From the NCBI GenBank assembly GCA_964510065.1, contig CAZEAC010000017.1, positions 1-64,000 of the forward strand: 64,000 nucleotides of DNA, given 5' to 3'. Below the pieces are notes generated by a model. The model saw only the letters and a program-made list of their open reading frames with translations. It did not search any database and was not told the origin of the DNA. The translations under genes and the position numbers were made by a program. Shown here in pieces: positions 8,427-17,697 of this stretch (position 1 is the stretch's first letter; each line of letters begins with the position of its first letter). The DNA is from CAZEAC01 sp964510065. Lineage in GTDB: Bacteria; Bdellovibrionota_C; UBA2361; CAIXSY01.

Positions 8427-8798
8427 CTAGGGATTGTCTTTCTGCTCGTGGCCGCCGTTCTTGCCTTCATCGCGACCACGCGGATCTTTTCTTTGGTCGA
8501 CGACGATATCAATTCCACCAGCGGAGATTCCCTCAAGCGCACTCTTTTCGCGCCGACTCTCGAAAGGCTCGGGCGGTTGGGCAACCGGAACCGGGCCCGA
8601 AGAAGACCAAACTCGCATTGTTTTCTGACCATCGCTGACCTCCTCTCCAGGAAGGACAGGTGGAAGCCGCGGGTCAAAGGTCGCATCAGAAGCCTGATTT
8701 GGTGTTGCCTCGGGTGCAGCAAAATCACCATGCCCGTCCGCGCTCGCTGGCGCAACGATAAGTGATACACCGATAAAAAGCCAAAGTGCCTTCGTCAT
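8427..8798 (-). CDS. Small secreted hypothetical protein, 123 aa
   Basis: The ATG at 8798 is preceded by AGGAG, which favours it over an ATG 15 bases upstream. The signal peptide is TKALWLFIGVSLIVAPASA, cleaved before DGHGDF. The mature part is about 100 residues, rich in Pro, Glu, Ser and Gly, without Cys or a recognisable fold, and ends in a charged tail (RKDPRGRDEGKNGG). It is likely an unstructured periplasmic or surface protein. The stop lies 2 bp from the cutA stop on the opposite strand. Confidence 0.6.
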   Translation of the reverse strand: MTKALWLFIGVSLIVAPASADGHGDFAAPEATPNQASDATFDPRLPPVLPGEEVSDGQKTMRVWSSSGPVPVAQPPEPFESRREKSALEGISAGGIDIVVDQRKDPRGRDEGKNGGHEQKDNP

Positions 8799-8958
8799 AA
8801 ATATCTCCTGCAAAGTATAGTGAGGAGCGCTATTCTTTATCCATCGCTAGAATGTTAAGATTCCAGGCGACAGGCTAACGATTGTACAATCATGGGCTCG
8901 TAGCTGCTCGGAATTACTGAGAGTACGCGCCATAAAGCACCAGTATCTTCAGCTAATT

Positions 8959-10134
8959 ATGAGCTCCGAAGCGACACCGGCTTTCTCCTCGAGGAGCGTC
9001 ACAGCATCTCCGGATATTGACCTTAGTCGGAGCCACCTACAGCCGCACCCACTTGGAACAGCTCTCCCCACGATTGTCGACACGCTTGCAAGCTGTCGAA
9101 CCAGTCTCGAATCCCCCACCACCCCGGGCCAGCTCCGCGTTATTGCCTGGAAGCTTGAACATGCGCGGATTGTTCTTGATCGTTCGCAGTTCGCTGCTTC
9201 AAACACTGAAGTGGCGCCGGGAGCAATGAACAACGCCATACTGCAGCAGTTTGAAGAGATTCAAGATATCCTCGCGAGAATTATTCTTCAGGCATACGAA
9301 TGTTACGCCGCTCCAATCTCCAATATTTTTAGAACATCAAATTTTTGGGCTGTTTTTATGCAAGCCTGTGAGCTGCGCTGGTCGGCAATCTTTGCAAAGC
9401 TCGGCTTCTCTACTGACCTGTTGACTCACACCCCACACGCTGAGCAGCCTCAACTCCTCAGATCCATCTTGGACGCTTTCGAAATCGAGTCCCGATACCT
9501 GAGCGAATATTACTCCCTCACAAAATATAACTGGGACCTTGAGTGGCAGCTTGGTAGAAACGCCGACAAGATAGCCTCCATCGAGAATTTTCTCGACGAA
9601 ATCGTTGACGAAACGCCTACGCGCAGATGCTTCGGCCAGGTGGCGCTCGATACATTTTTTAAGATCAAAGATAGGCGTGGAATCGACACGACATTTGATG
9701 AGTTCGCGCGACGAGTAGAAAACAACGAGCTTCTCTACGCGGCGGCAATTCTTCCAACGTTAATTACCTGCGCGAAGACAAAGAAGCTTTCCCATTTGGA
9801 GTGCGTGAAAATGCCACGATTCATCCAGGAATACATGCGCAGGTTTTGTCTCGAAATTCGAAGCTGCCCAGCGATTTCGCCAACTCACGATGAAGCCCAT
9901 GCTCTCACCTTCCGTACTCTGGCAACGACCGCAATGCCACTCACTCCATGGGGGGATGTTCTTACAGATTCTTACCTTGCGAGGAAGCGTTCGCTTGCGT
10001 TGCCAATTCTCTCTGATGGGCTTATGGCCGCGCTCGGAATGAGCCTGATCGCAACTGCGACAAAAAAAGAAGCCTCCCAGACGCCAGAAAGCGACAGCAG
10101 TCTTCTCACTCCTTGGATTGATTTTGAGCGATAG
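8959..10134 (+). CDS. Hypothetical protein, 391 aa, helical
   Basis: No signal peptide and no recognised motif. The first 40 residues are Ser/Thr/Pro-rich. The remainder is predominantly helical, with several aromatic and Cys residues (AYECYAAPISNIF, QACELRWSAIFAKLGF). Codon use is like its neighbours. The stop is 2 bp from the stop of the convergent gene at 10137. I do not recognise the family; the size and even hydrophobic pattern suggest a soluble cytoplasmic protein. Confidence 0.6.
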   Translation: MSSEATPAFSSRSVTASPDIDLSRSHLQPHPLGTALPTIVDTLASCRTSLESPTTPGQLRVIAWKLEHARIVLDRSQFAASNTEVAPGAMNNAILQQFEEIQDILARIILQAYECYAAPISNIFRTSNFWAVFMQACELRWSAIFAKLGFSTDLLTHTPHAEQPQLLRSILDAFEIESRYLSEYYSLTKYNWDLEWQLGRNADKIASIENFLDEIVDETPTRRCFGQVALDTFFKIKDRRGIDTTFDEFARRVENNELLYAAAILPTLITCAKTKKLSHLECVKMPRFIQEYMRRFCLEIRSCPAISPTHDEAHALTFRTLATTAMPLTPWGDVLTDSYLARKRSLALPILSDGLMAALGMSLIATATKKEASQTPESDSSLLTPWIDFER

Positions 10135-10136
10135 AA

Positions 10137-10874
10137 TTATCGAACATATATCTGCGCAAGCTCAGCCAACTGGCGACGCCAAAGTTGCGCTTCCCGTCCG
10201 CCAAGACCGGATATCGCTTCACGCATAGCTCGGAGGCTCTTTGACGTCGCATCGCCGGCGCGTCGCTCAATTTCTTGGCGCGACAGACCAGCGCTGTCAT
10301 TTCCAGAAGCTAGGCGAAGTCTGTGCAACTCAAAGCTGACCTGTGCCGCCATTTCAGAAATTGTCCCCTGCGAATTAATAAAGACTACCGCGTGTGGGCT
10401 CACGCCACTCATGGCAGCGGGAATGGCGAAAGAAGCACTATTTGATGCATAACGCGAAAAGTGAATACCGCCTCCGATAACGTCTTCATTCACACCAGCG
10501 ACTCGCCGTAAGTACGCTGGGGCTTCAGTCTGAACAGACTCAAGCGGCACAACTAAGGTACTCCGCGCTTTGGCAAACCTTGTCACGTAATTTGAGATGT
10601 CTGAATCCGTCAATGCAAGGAGCAACGCACGCTCAACCGATGCCTTCACGGTATTCTGATTTGTCGCAAGGTGTGAAACTACCGGTTCAAAGCGCGCGAA
10701 CGCATTGGTGAGTGCCTGTCGCTGCAACTTCAACAGTGCATCACTCGACCGCTCCATTGTCATATCAGCTCGAGCTTTCTCCGCCGCGCGCGCAGCGGTA
10801 ACTTCAGCGCTTAGCAGAAATGTTCCGAGCACTGCAATACCTCCGCAGCGTAATCCGTTATGCACAAGGTTCAT
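10137..10874 (-). CDS. Secreted hypothetical protein, 245 aa
   Basis: The start ATG at 10874 follows a good ribosome site (AGAGGTGA). A signal peptide covers about residues 1-30 (CGGIAVLGTFLLSAEVTAARA). The mature part is helical at both ends, with a central segment around GGGIHFSRYASNSASFAIPA. SFELHRLRLASGN gives one His in a helix, but no complete metal-binding or catalytic motif is evident. It is the third gene of a likely operon with the lytic transglycosylase and ispF, 12 bp after ispF. No function can be assigned. Confidence 0.65.
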   Translation of the reverse strand: MNLVHNGLRCGGIAVLGTFLLSAEVTAARAAEKARADMTMERSSDALLKLQRQALTNAFARFEPVVSHLATNQNTVKASVERALLLALTDSDISNYVTRFAKARSTLVVPLESVQTEAPAYLRRVAGVNEDVIGGGIHFSRYASNSASFAIPAAMSGVSPHAVVFINSQGTISEMAAQVSFELHRLRLASGNDSAGLSRQEIERRAGDATSKSLRAMREAISGLGGREAQLWRRQLAELAQIYVR

Positions 10875-10886
10875 AACTTCACCTCT

Positions 10887-11366
10887 TTACCTTTCTACAA
10901 GCAGCACAACCGCACTGGCATAAATACCTTCGCGACGACCGATAAATCCAAGCCCTTCCGCCGTAGTGGCCTTAATGCCGCACGCTGAGGGGTCAATATT
11001 AAGCACCGTGCAGATATTTTTTTTCATGACGGGGATGTGCGGCAATATTTTAGGCGCCTCAGCAAGCACTGTGATATCAACATTTTCAACCGCGTAGCCG
11101 GAGCTACGCGCTTCGTCCATGGCGTGACTTAGGAAAATGCTACTCGCAGCATCTTTCCAACGCGGATCGTTGTTTGGGAAAAAAGATCCGATGTCGCCCT
11201 TACCGCAAGCGCCTAAAATCGCATCAGTGAGCGCATGCAGCAGCACATCAGCGTCGGAATGTCCTTCTAAACCATACTCGTTCGGAATATTAACACCACC
11301 TAAGACTAGCTTACGACCCTTCGCAAAACGGTGAATGTCTATTCCCTGCCCGACCCTAATTTTCAT
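10887..11366 (-). CDS. ispF: 2-C-methyl-D-erythritol 2,4-cyclodiphosphate synthase
   Basis: IspF cyclises CDP-methylerythritol 2-phosphate to MEcPP in the non-mevalonate isoprenoid pathway. The 159-residue length is typical. Metal ligands D10 and H12 lie in RVGQGIDIHRFA, and H44 in HSDADVLLHALTDAILGA. The conserved C-terminal block KATTAEGLGFIGRREGI is present. The start ATG overlaps the stop of the upstream lytic transglycosylase gene (ATGA), suggesting translational coupling. The usual partner ispD is not next to it. Confidence 0.97.
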   Translation of the reverse strand: MKIRVGQGIDIHRFAKGRKLVLGGVNIPNEYGLEGHSDADVLLHALTDAILGACGKGDIGSFFPNNDPRWKDAASSIFLSHAMDEARSSGYAVENVDITVLAEAPKILPHIPVMKKNICTVLNIDPSACGIKATTAEGLGFIGRREGIYASAVVLLVER

Positions 11367-12151
11367 GAGCGCTCCTCGAGCGTCTCGGGCTTGGTAATTC
11401 CAATACCGTATCGCTCCGGCTCACTTGCGATAAGTGTCGCCGCAATAAATCGGGGTACAAACTCACGAGTTTGCGAGGAAAGATGTCCACGCCGCGCAAG
11501 CGTCCAGAAATTTGCTTCTCCCGACTTGCGAATCGCCCGATCAACCGCGCCGGGGCCGGCGTTGTAAGCGGCAAGCGCCAGATACCAATCTCGGTAAATC
11601 GAGTAGAGGTCACGCAGATGTCGCGCCGCGGCAATTGTAGACAATACTGGATCGCGACGCTGATCTTTTAAGATACCCACGGCGAGGCCATAAAGTTTGG
11701 CGGTCGATTTCATAAATTGCCAGATACCCACCGCACCGGCACCGCTTTTTGCGTGAGTATCGAAACCACTCTCAATGAGCGCCAAGTTGAGCAGCTCTGC
11801 CGGGACGCCTTCGTCTTCGAAGATTTTTGAGAGTACCGGCTCATATACATCTTTGCGCGCAAGCCCTTCGCGAATAGTTCTAGCGTCGCCTCGAAGATAG
11901 TCTCGAATCTCACGTTCAACCTCAGCATTGCGCATGAGTGGCGGCTTTGGAAGTCTTTGAGTAGGAAGCGAGTGCACGCGAAATTCAAGATCGGAGTACC
12001 CTTCGGAATCCTGCAGTGCCTGGCGCGCGTCGTCGCTCAGGCTCGAGCCGTAGCTGAAAAGCCCGTGAGATCCAACCAGCGAGCAACCACTCAACGAGAG
12101 AAGCCACAGCAGGGCTAGAAAATAGGCGTTATGGCGGTATGAATTGACCAT
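11363..12151 (-). CDS. Membrane-bound lytic transglycosylase (SLT domain), MltD-like lipoprotein
   Basis: I chose ATG 12151 because it gives a short lipoprotein signal (HNAYFLALLWLLSLSGCSL) with Cys near residue 22; the frame is open further upstream. The SLT catalytic domain spans about residues 115-245. The catalytic Glu is in LLNLALIESGFD, followed by SGAGAVGIWQFMKSTAKLYG and LALAAYNAGPGAVDRAI. These are hallmarks of family 1 lytic transglycosylases, which cleave peptidoglycan glycan strands. No LysM repeats are attached, unlike E. coli MltD. It is the first gene of an operon with ispF. Confidence 0.9.
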   Translation of the reverse strand: MVNSYRHNAYFLALLWLLSLSGCSLVGSHGLFSYGSSLSDDARQALQDSEGYSDLEFRVHSLPTQRLPKPPLMRNAEVEREIRDYLRGDARTIREGLARKDVYEPVLSKIFEDEGVPAELLNLALIESGFDTHAKSGAGAVGIWQFMKSTAKLYGLAVGILKDQRRDPVLSTIAAARHLRDLYSIYRDWYLALAAYNAGPGAVDRAIRKSGEANFWTLARRGHLSSQTREFVPRFIAATLIASEPERYGIGITKPETLEERS

Positions 12152-12414
12152 CCACGAACATCGCGGCATAGGCAGTGTAGTCAAAATATAACACAGGGTT
12201 TGCATTCTAGTCAGCCTCTCGCCAACTGGCGCAATCACAAACCCTCGTTTCAAAAATTTCTTTTATGGGGCAGCTCGTAGCGCCTCCACGTTGAGATAAA
12301 ATTAATAACATTTCAAGATCTTAGCAACCTTTCCTGAGCTTTCGGTTGCCGAACATATTTAATCCCGGTATTCTAGCCGGACCGTCGTTTTTTGGAACGA
12401 AGCTGGTAGTTTTT

Positions 12415-12436
12415 CTCATCCTATAGAGTGGATGAG
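12415..12436 (+). promoter_or_regulatory. Hairpin in the leader of the 12484 lipoprotein gene
   Basis: CTCATCC at 12415-12421 pairs with GGATGAG at 12430-12436 around an 8-nt loop. It lies about 50 bp before the start codon, in the 332-bp space (12152-12483) that otherwise shows no gene. It may be an mRNA leader structure; no riboswitch class fits. Confidence 0.3.
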
Positions 12437-12483
12437 GCTGGTTTGCATCGCGCGATTTCTCTTCTAGATTTTATGGAGATTGT

Positions 12484-13107
12484 ATGAAACGGCTCGTTGC
12501 GTATTCATTGGTGGCACTCTTGAGCATGGGCTGCGCATCGCTTCCTACTTTTTTCGATTTTAGTCGCAGCACCGGGGCAAATTTCGCCGTCTCGAATGAT
12601 GGTACTGCTGCAGGCGCAGCACTTTCTGAGGGATCGATTTTAATTTCGCGACCGGTTCCTGAACTTTTGACCGCACAGAATCTTCCTTCGGCTATGGGCT
12701 TTGTGCCATCGTTTCAGGGGGCTAATAGTCCATGGCTTCTTCTTGACCGAAGCGCAAATACCGCTTCGCTCATGAATGGCGAAACCGCCACCGAAACTAC
12801 CGGCTTGTTGGACCTTGCTGATATTCCGGCCGGGCGCTATTCAGTGCTTCTTAAGAGCAGAAACCCGCTTTGGTACGCAAACGATCGCTACTTTGTCGAG
12901 CGTGATATGGATGTTCCACCGGATGGCTCAAAAGATCGCTTCCTCCGTGGCGCGCTTGGTGACTACGCAATATATCTTTCCAAGAACACTGCAATTCACA
13001 GCAGTCCCGCGTGGAGCTCGGACGTTGGTGGCGTTCGCATTGATGACTCGCCACTCTCCAAGTTTTATTACATGTTGCCTGTTGGTGCGATGATCGAGGT
13101 TCGTTAA
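12484..13107 (+). CDS. Lipoprotein with degenerate L,D-transpeptidase (YkuD-like) domain
   Basis: The ATG at 12484 follows GGAG. The signal peptide ends in a lipobox (LVALLSMGCAS, Cys17). Residues about 82-207 resemble the YkuD fold: WLLLDRSANTASLM, then IPAGRYSVLLKSRNPLWY, GALGDYAIYLSKNTAIHSS and PVGAMIEVR at the end. In active enzymes the C-terminal motif is S-H-G-C-x-R. Here the aligned residues read D180-V-G-G-V-R185, so the catalytic Cys is Gly183 and the His is Val181. H172 of the I-H motif remains. It is probably a non-catalytic wall-binding relative; the family assignment is by pattern only. Confidence 0.6.
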   Translation: MKRLVAYSLVALLSMGCASLPTFFDFSRSTGANFAVSNDGTAAGAALSEGSILISRPVPELLTAQNLPSAMGFVPSFQGANSPWLLLDRSANTASLMNGETATETTGLLDLADIPAGRYSVLLKSRNPLWYANDRYFVERDMDVPPDGSKDRFLRGALGDYAIYLSKNTAIHSSPAWSSDVGGVRIDDSPLSKFYYMLPVGAMIEVR

Positions 13108-13160
13108 GTACGCTTTCGGTCTCCTTGTGCGGCCAGATTCGTGGGCAGCTTAATTTGCGC

Positions 13161-13227
13161 GCCTCCTGTGTCTCTATGTTTTTTTTTGAAAAATGAACCA
13201 CAGAGACACAGAGGGAACAGAGACACG
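13161..13227. repeat. Dispersed CCACAGAG palindrome, copy 3 (eroded)
   Basis: The right arm is complete (ACCACAGAGACACAGAGG and on), but the left arm is shortened to CTGTGTCTCT before a T-run. It lies in the 293-bp space between 13108 and 13400, in which I see no gene. Confidence 0.75.
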
Positions 13228-13400
13228 AAAGACAAAAAAGGAAGGAAATTTGGTTAACCGAGTACCAATCCCGTAGACTTTCAAAATCGCGAAAATTATA
13301 ATGTATTTTGAAGCAGGGCGCACTTTATGCTCTACTAGACTAGGCCGCGGAATGACGCTACAATAAATAAAACTGCATAATCTCATATTGGTAGAGGACT

Positions 13401-14111
13401 GTGACGTACGAGAAGCTTGGTGGTGGTGTCGTTAAAAGGACTTCTAAGAGAGTTATCGGATTATTTATCGATGGCACCGGATTAGATCGCGCCTCACGGC
13501 GAATGAATCGGCGCATCGATATGGCCTCGCTTGTTCGCGGCGTGACCTCTGGAACCGCGCCAGCTATAGCTCGATACTATACGCTCATTCCGTACGAAGA
13601 CGATTCGAGACAGCGCGCTTTTCTCGATGCAGTGGCACGAGCCGGACTTGCTGTTATTGTGAAGAGGCTCCCGCCAAAGGGCGTCACCAGACAAGTCAGC
13701 GTTGAAAGCGAAATGGCCTCAGACCTTGTCGCCTTCGCGCTTGGCCATTCCCATTTCAGCTCTCTGAGTCAGTATCAGGCTGAAGAGCCGGTGGCACATC
13801 ACAACGCCGCGATTCCGCTGAGAGCTCATATTCAAAAACCACGTGCTCGACCTGCCGAACCCGCTCCAGGTAACGAAACAACGGCGACTGCTGCCGAACC
13901 GGCGCATCTTGATCCGGTCGACGCGAAAGTTGAGAGAATTGTCACCGTTGTCTGCCCGGGTCGCGATCTGGCCTATCCAATTTCATTAGTGAAAGAATTT
14001 GGCGTTGATACCGTATCGGCAGACTTCGGACAGTTTAATATTGGCGACGTCCTCAAATCTGCAGCAAAATGGATCGACCTTTCGGATTCCGAAACTATCT
14101 GGATGGAATAG
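13401..14111 (+). CDS. NYN/LabA-like domain protein with internal insertion
   Basis: The start is GTG 13401 with AGAGG just upstream. The N-terminal half has VIGLFIDGTGLDRA (acidic residue after the first strand) and VESEMASDLVAFALGH, as in NYN (DUF88) nuclease-like domains. The last strands are VERIVTVVCPGRDLAYPISL and FGVDTVSADFG. Between them, at about residues 118-175, sits a Pro/Ala-rich low-complexity insertion (RARPAEPAPGNETTATAAEP). The usual SGDSDF motif reads CPGRDLA, so catalysis is uncertain. It lies directly upstream of dnaB on the same strand. Confidence 0.55.
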   Translation: MTYEKLGGGVVKRTSKRVIGLFIDGTGLDRASRRMNRRIDMASLVRGVTSGTAPAIARYYTLIPYEDDSRQRAFLDAVARAGLAVIVKRLPPKGVTRQVSVESEMASDLVAFALGHSHFSSLSQYQAEEPVAHHNAAIPLRAHIQKPRARPAEPAPGNETTATAAEPAHLDPVDAKVERIVTVVCPGRDLAYPISLVKEFGVDTVSADFGQFNIGDVLKSAAKWIDLSDSETIWME

Positions 14112-14193
14112 GCTTGTCGCAGAATCCCATTCTCATCACTTAGAACGTTAACTTCTTTCAATACCCGGGCATAAGTGCTACCTTCTGCCGGAC

Positions 14194-15618
14194 ATGTCAG
14201 TAACCGCCAAAAGACGTGAATCAAGCTCCTCTGGAACACCGACGCTACGCGTCCCGCCGCACTCAATTGAGGCTGAAGAGTCTGTCCTTGGTGGAATTCT
14301 TCTCGACAATGACGCAATTAACATTGCCCTCGAAAGAGTGATTGCCGACGATTTCTACCGCGCGTCACACCGAGCGATCTTTAACGCAATGGTAGCGCTG
14401 AGCGACAAACGTGAACCAATTGACCTTGTAACTCTTTCAAATCAGCTGCGCTCAATGTCGCTGCTCGAAGAATCAGGCGGCATCGAGAACTTGAGCCGTC
14501 TTGCCACTCTTGTGCCGAATGCCGCAAATGTCGGCTTCTATGCAACGGTGGTAAAGGAGATGTCAATTCGCCGCGGAGTGATCCATCAATCGACCGAGGT
14601 AATCGCGGAAGCCTACGACGCCAAAGGAGAGATTGAGGAATTCTTAGACGGCGTTGAGCGACGCATTCTCGGAGTCGCCGATAACCGGCAGCAGCGCGCT
14701 TTTTACAGAGTTGGCGATGTAGTACAGGAATCAGTAAAGCTTATCGAAAAGCTCTACGACCAAAAAGCTCCGGTTACCGGCGTACCAACCGGCTTTAAAG
14801 ATCTCGACAAAATAACTGCCGGATTTCAGCCCTCTGATTTAATTATCGTCGCCGCGCGTCCCTCTATGGGAAAGACATCGCTCGTGCTTTGTATGGCCGC
14901 AGCAGTTGGGATCCATACTCAGCTTCCTGTCGCGGTATTCTCGCTTGAAATGTCCAAAGAGCAGATCGTGCTGCGCATGCTCTGCTCCGAGGCACGGGTA
15001 AGTAATTCCAAAGTACGTACTGGCCATCTTGGCGAGCGCGATTTCCCGAAAATTGTCGATGCTGCGAGCAAATTGGCAGAAGCCCCAATCTTTATTGATG
15101 ACACGCCAGCAATTACAATTACGGAGCTGCGTGCGAAGGCGCGAAGACTCCATCGTGAAAGCCCGCTCTCACTCATTGTCGTTGACTACTTGCAGCTCAT
15201 GCGCAGCCCCTCGTACTCACATAGCCGTGAACAGGAAATCTCCGACATCTCTCGTTCGCTGAAAGCGGTGGCCAAAGAGCTTAACGTTCCGGTAATCGCT
15301 CTTTCGCAGCTTAACCGTTCGGTCGAATCTCGAAATGACAAACGCCCAATGATGTCGGATCTTCGTGAGTCAGGCGCAATTGAGCAGGATGCCGATATTA
15401 TCGCCTTTATTTACCGCGATGAAGTTTACAATGAAGGCACCGCCGACAAAGGAATCGCAGAGCTTATCATTGCCAAGCAAAGAAACGGCCCCACCGGAAC
15501 GGTACGGCTTGCCTTTTCTGCTGAACATACTCGCTTTGACTCACTCGTCGAACCGACAACGGCAGAGGAGATTCTGCTTCCCGCAAGCACTGAGAGCAGC
15601 GAGCCGGATATTTTTTAG
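14194..15618 (+). CDS. dnaB: Replicative DNA helicase DnaB
   Basis: The 474-residue protein has the DnaB N-terminal domain (PPHSIEAEESVLGGILLDND, IDLVTLSNQL) and the RecA-like C-terminal ATPase. Walker A is at 222-228 (RPSMGKT). Later motifs are VFSLEMSKEQIVLRML, LIVVDYLQLM, LSQLNRSVESR and SDLRESGAIEQDADIIAFIYR. It unwinds DNA at the replication fork as a hexameric ring. There is no intein or insertion. The first 20 residues are a basic Ser/Thr-rich extension. Confidence 0.98.
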   Translation: MSVTAKRRESSSSGTPTLRVPPHSIEAEESVLGGILLDNDAINIALERVIADDFYRASHRAIFNAMVALSDKREPIDLVTLSNQLRSMSLLEESGGIENLSRLATLVPNAANVGFYATVVKEMSIRRGVIHQSTEVIAEAYDAKGEIEEFLDGVERRILGVADNRQQRAFYRVGDVVQESVKLIEKLYDQKAPVTGVPTGFKDLDKITAGFQPSDLIIVAARPSMGKTSLVLCMAAAVGIHTQLPVAVFSLEMSKEQIVLRMLCSEARVSNSKVRTGHLGERDFPKIVDAASKLAEAPIFIDDTPAITITELRAKARRLHRESPLSLIVVDYLQLMRSPSYSHSREQEISDISRSLKAVAKELNVPVIALSQLNRSVESRNDKRPMMSDLRESGAIEQDADIIAFIYRDEVYNEGTADKGIAELIIAKQRNGPTGTVRLAFSAEHTRFDSLVEPTTAEEILLPASTESSEPDIF

Positions 15619-15702
15619 CGCGGAATTGTCGCGATTTCTTCTTTTCGATCTTACGGTGTTGAGCTCGCGGTGTCGATCTCTTCTTGAAGAGCGAAGGACT
15701 CA

Positions 15703-16500
15703 TTAAAACCTTTTAGTTTCCTGCCCCACAGAAAACGGCTCATAACCGAAGATTGCATTTAGATGATGCAGGTAGGCATGGCTTGCTTTGCTCTGCCATA
15801 CTTTTAGAAGTTTAGAGTGCGCATTACTCCAGAGTGCGAGCGAGTGCTCCAATGTTTCTGCGCCCGATGCGCCCGTGTTATCCGCATTGAGCATTAAGAG
15901 CGAGAGCCAGCTCAGCGAACTTCCCATTGCAAAGGCCGGCCAGGCCTGCTGCAAATCTTGCGGCCAGGCCTTATCGCTCATTCCTGCGAGGCTCGATCGC
16001 GCTTGTTCCGGTGCAGGGTCAAGGCGGACTCCCTTTATGATTTCGCTCTGCAAAGCGTGCTGGGTAAGTACCTGCGATTGCAGAGTTTCGAAAATTTCAA
16101 CAATGACTGGATCCGGAGCATACAGTATCCAGCTGAACTGGTGCCCTGTAGCATCGCGCGCAGCACGGCGATGGAATCGCCACAGCAGAATCTTTTCCTG
16201 GTAACGCAAAAGAACAGGCTCTACAAGCGCCCCGGCGATAAACGCATCACGCTCCCAATGCGGCATCTCCCCCCCGTTCCAAGGAATTGAAAAGCGGATC
16301 GGACGCCAGACCGGAATTGCCTCTGGAGAATTACGCGCTATGCCAGGCAGTGGATATTCGAGTGCCGACGAGGGAAGAACGAGCACCGAGTGCAGTGTGC
16401 AGCTCACCAATGGTGTACAAATTACTAGCGTCGCGACAGCAAAAATCAGTGACGATATTCGTTTGCGACACACAGAAAATGACTCTACTGAAAATCTCAC
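15703..16500 (-). CDS. Hypothetical lipoprotein, about 265 aa
   Basis: The frame is open up to an ATG at 16659, but that start would overlap the upstream deacetylase gene by 74 bp. A GTG at 16500 gives a standard lipoprotein signal: RKRISSLIFAVATLVICTPL then VSC. The mature region contains PLPGIARNSPEAIPVWRPIR and RDAFIAGALVEPVLLRYQEK and ends in a helical stretch with several Trp and His residues. No family was recognised. It is probably co-transcribed with the deacetylase gene. Confidence 0.55.
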   Translation of the reverse strand: MRFSVESFSVCRKRISSLIFAVATLVICTPLVSCTLHSVLVLPSSALEYPLPGIARNSPEAIPVWRPIRFSIPWNGGEMPHWERDAFIAGALVEPVLLRYQEKILLWRFHRRAARDATGHQFSWILYAPDPVIVEIFETLQSQVLTQHALQSEIIKGVRLDPAPEQARSSLAGMSDKAWPQDLQQAWPAFAMGSSLSWLSLLMLNADNTGASGAETLEHSLALWSNAHSKLLKVWQSKASHAYLHHLNAIFGYEPFSVGQETKRF

Positions 16501-16585
16501 CAGCTGCTTGGGCCCGTCGGCGAAAGGTATCACACGCGCCCCGAAGATGCAAAGAAACGACAATACCAGCGCGCGCTGGCTCGAA

Positions 16586-17551
16586 TCATTTCGCTGCGAG
16601 TTCCGCCACATGAACTGCGACGCATTCGCCGAGACGTGCCAAATTGTAGCCGCCTTCAAGTAAGCTTACGAGTCGTCCATTACAGTGCCTATCGGCAAGT
16701 GCCATCATTTCACGGGTCATCCAAGAATAGGATTCAGTCTCTAGTGCCTGATTTCCTACTGGGTCTTCACGGTGCGCATCAAAGCCCGCCGAGATTAAGA
16801 CAAACTGCGGCTTAAATGCCTCAGCGCGAGGCAGAAATTGCCGCTCGAACACCGCACGATACTCCTTGTCGCCGCTGCCTGGGGCCATCGGGATATTTAG
16901 GGTAAAGCCGCGCCCCTCCCCCTTGCCCTCTTCATGAGCATTTCCAGTTCCGGGATAGAGCGTATCCGGATGCCCATGAATACTGCAGAACAGAACACGC
17001 GGATCCATTTCAAAACTATGCTGTGTACCATTTCCGTGGTGCACATCCCAATCAAGTATTAGTACTCGATCAAATGAATAATGATTAATGAGATACCTCG
17101 CCGCGATCGCCACATTATTCAACAGACAAAATCCCATCGAGCGGTCTTCTTCGGCATGATGTCCAGGCGGTCGGCCCGCACAAAAAGCGTTTGCAAGATC
17201 ACCTTTCATCACACAGTCAATTGCATTAAGCACTGCTCCGACATTGTCACGCGCGACATCGAACGAGCTTCGGCAAATTGAGCTATCCTCACAATCGATA
17301 ACCGGCATGCCCTCTTTGCAAGCACTTTCGAGCCGCGCAAGGTATTCGCGGGTATGATTAAGGAGCAGCCATTCCATCGGCACCACTGACAGCGCTACCG
17401 GACTACAGCGCTCAACAAGTCCCTGCGCGCGAAGTGCCCGGTCAATTTCCAGAATCCGCTCAGGCCGCTCCGGATGCCCCGCTCTGGTGACATGCTCTGT
17501 AAAGCGGGTATCGAGAACGAGTCCAGTCGGACGGGGTGTTTTTTGCGGCAT
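16586..17551 (-). CDS. Histone deacetylase/AcuC/acetylpolyamine amidohydrolase family protein
   Basis: The Zn-dependent deacetylase fold is clear: HPERPERI near the start, FCAGRPPGHHAEEDRSMGFC, then LLNNVAIAARYL, LILDWDVHHGNGTQ, LISAGFDAHREDPVG and LLEGGYN. These supply the tandem His pair, the Asp/His/Asp zinc ligands and the catalytic-pocket Tyr. Bacterial members remove acetyl groups from proteins or small amines, and the substrate is not evident here. I prefer ATG 17551 (MPQKTPRPTGLVLD); starts up to 17614 are open. It is divergent from the Lrp-like regulator gene at 17698, which may control it. Confidence 0.92.
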   Translation of the reverse strand: MPQKTPRPTGLVLDTRFTEHVTRAGHPERPERILEIDRALRAQGLVERCSPVALSVVPMEWLLLNHTREYLARLESACKEGMPVIDCEDSSICRSSFDVARDNVGAVLNAIDCVMKGDLANAFCAGRPPGHHAEEDRSMGFCLLNNVAIAARYLINHYSFDRVLILDWDVHHGNGTQHSFEMDPRVLFCSIHGHPDTLYPGTGNAHEEGKGEGRGFTLNIPMAPGSGDKEYRAVFERQFLPRAEAFKPQFVLISAGFDAHREDPVGNQALETESYSWMTREMMALADRHCNGRLVSLLEGGYNLARLGECVAVHVAELAAK

Positions 17552-17697
17552 CGTCGATGGTCTTTTAGGTGACAATCTAAACATAACAACATTCCATGAA
17601 AGTAGCCTATGCACAGAGCTTAGTATATAAATAGATATGTCTGCAGTTTTTCCTTACTATTTCCCACTTTATTCGTATTTATGGTTCAATTCTCCAT

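Noticed and set aside
16500..16659. Upstream ATG extension of the 15703 lipoprotein gene
   Set aside because: It would overlap the deacetylase gene by 74 bp and bury the lipoprotein signal; the GTG at 16500 gives a normal signal peptide.
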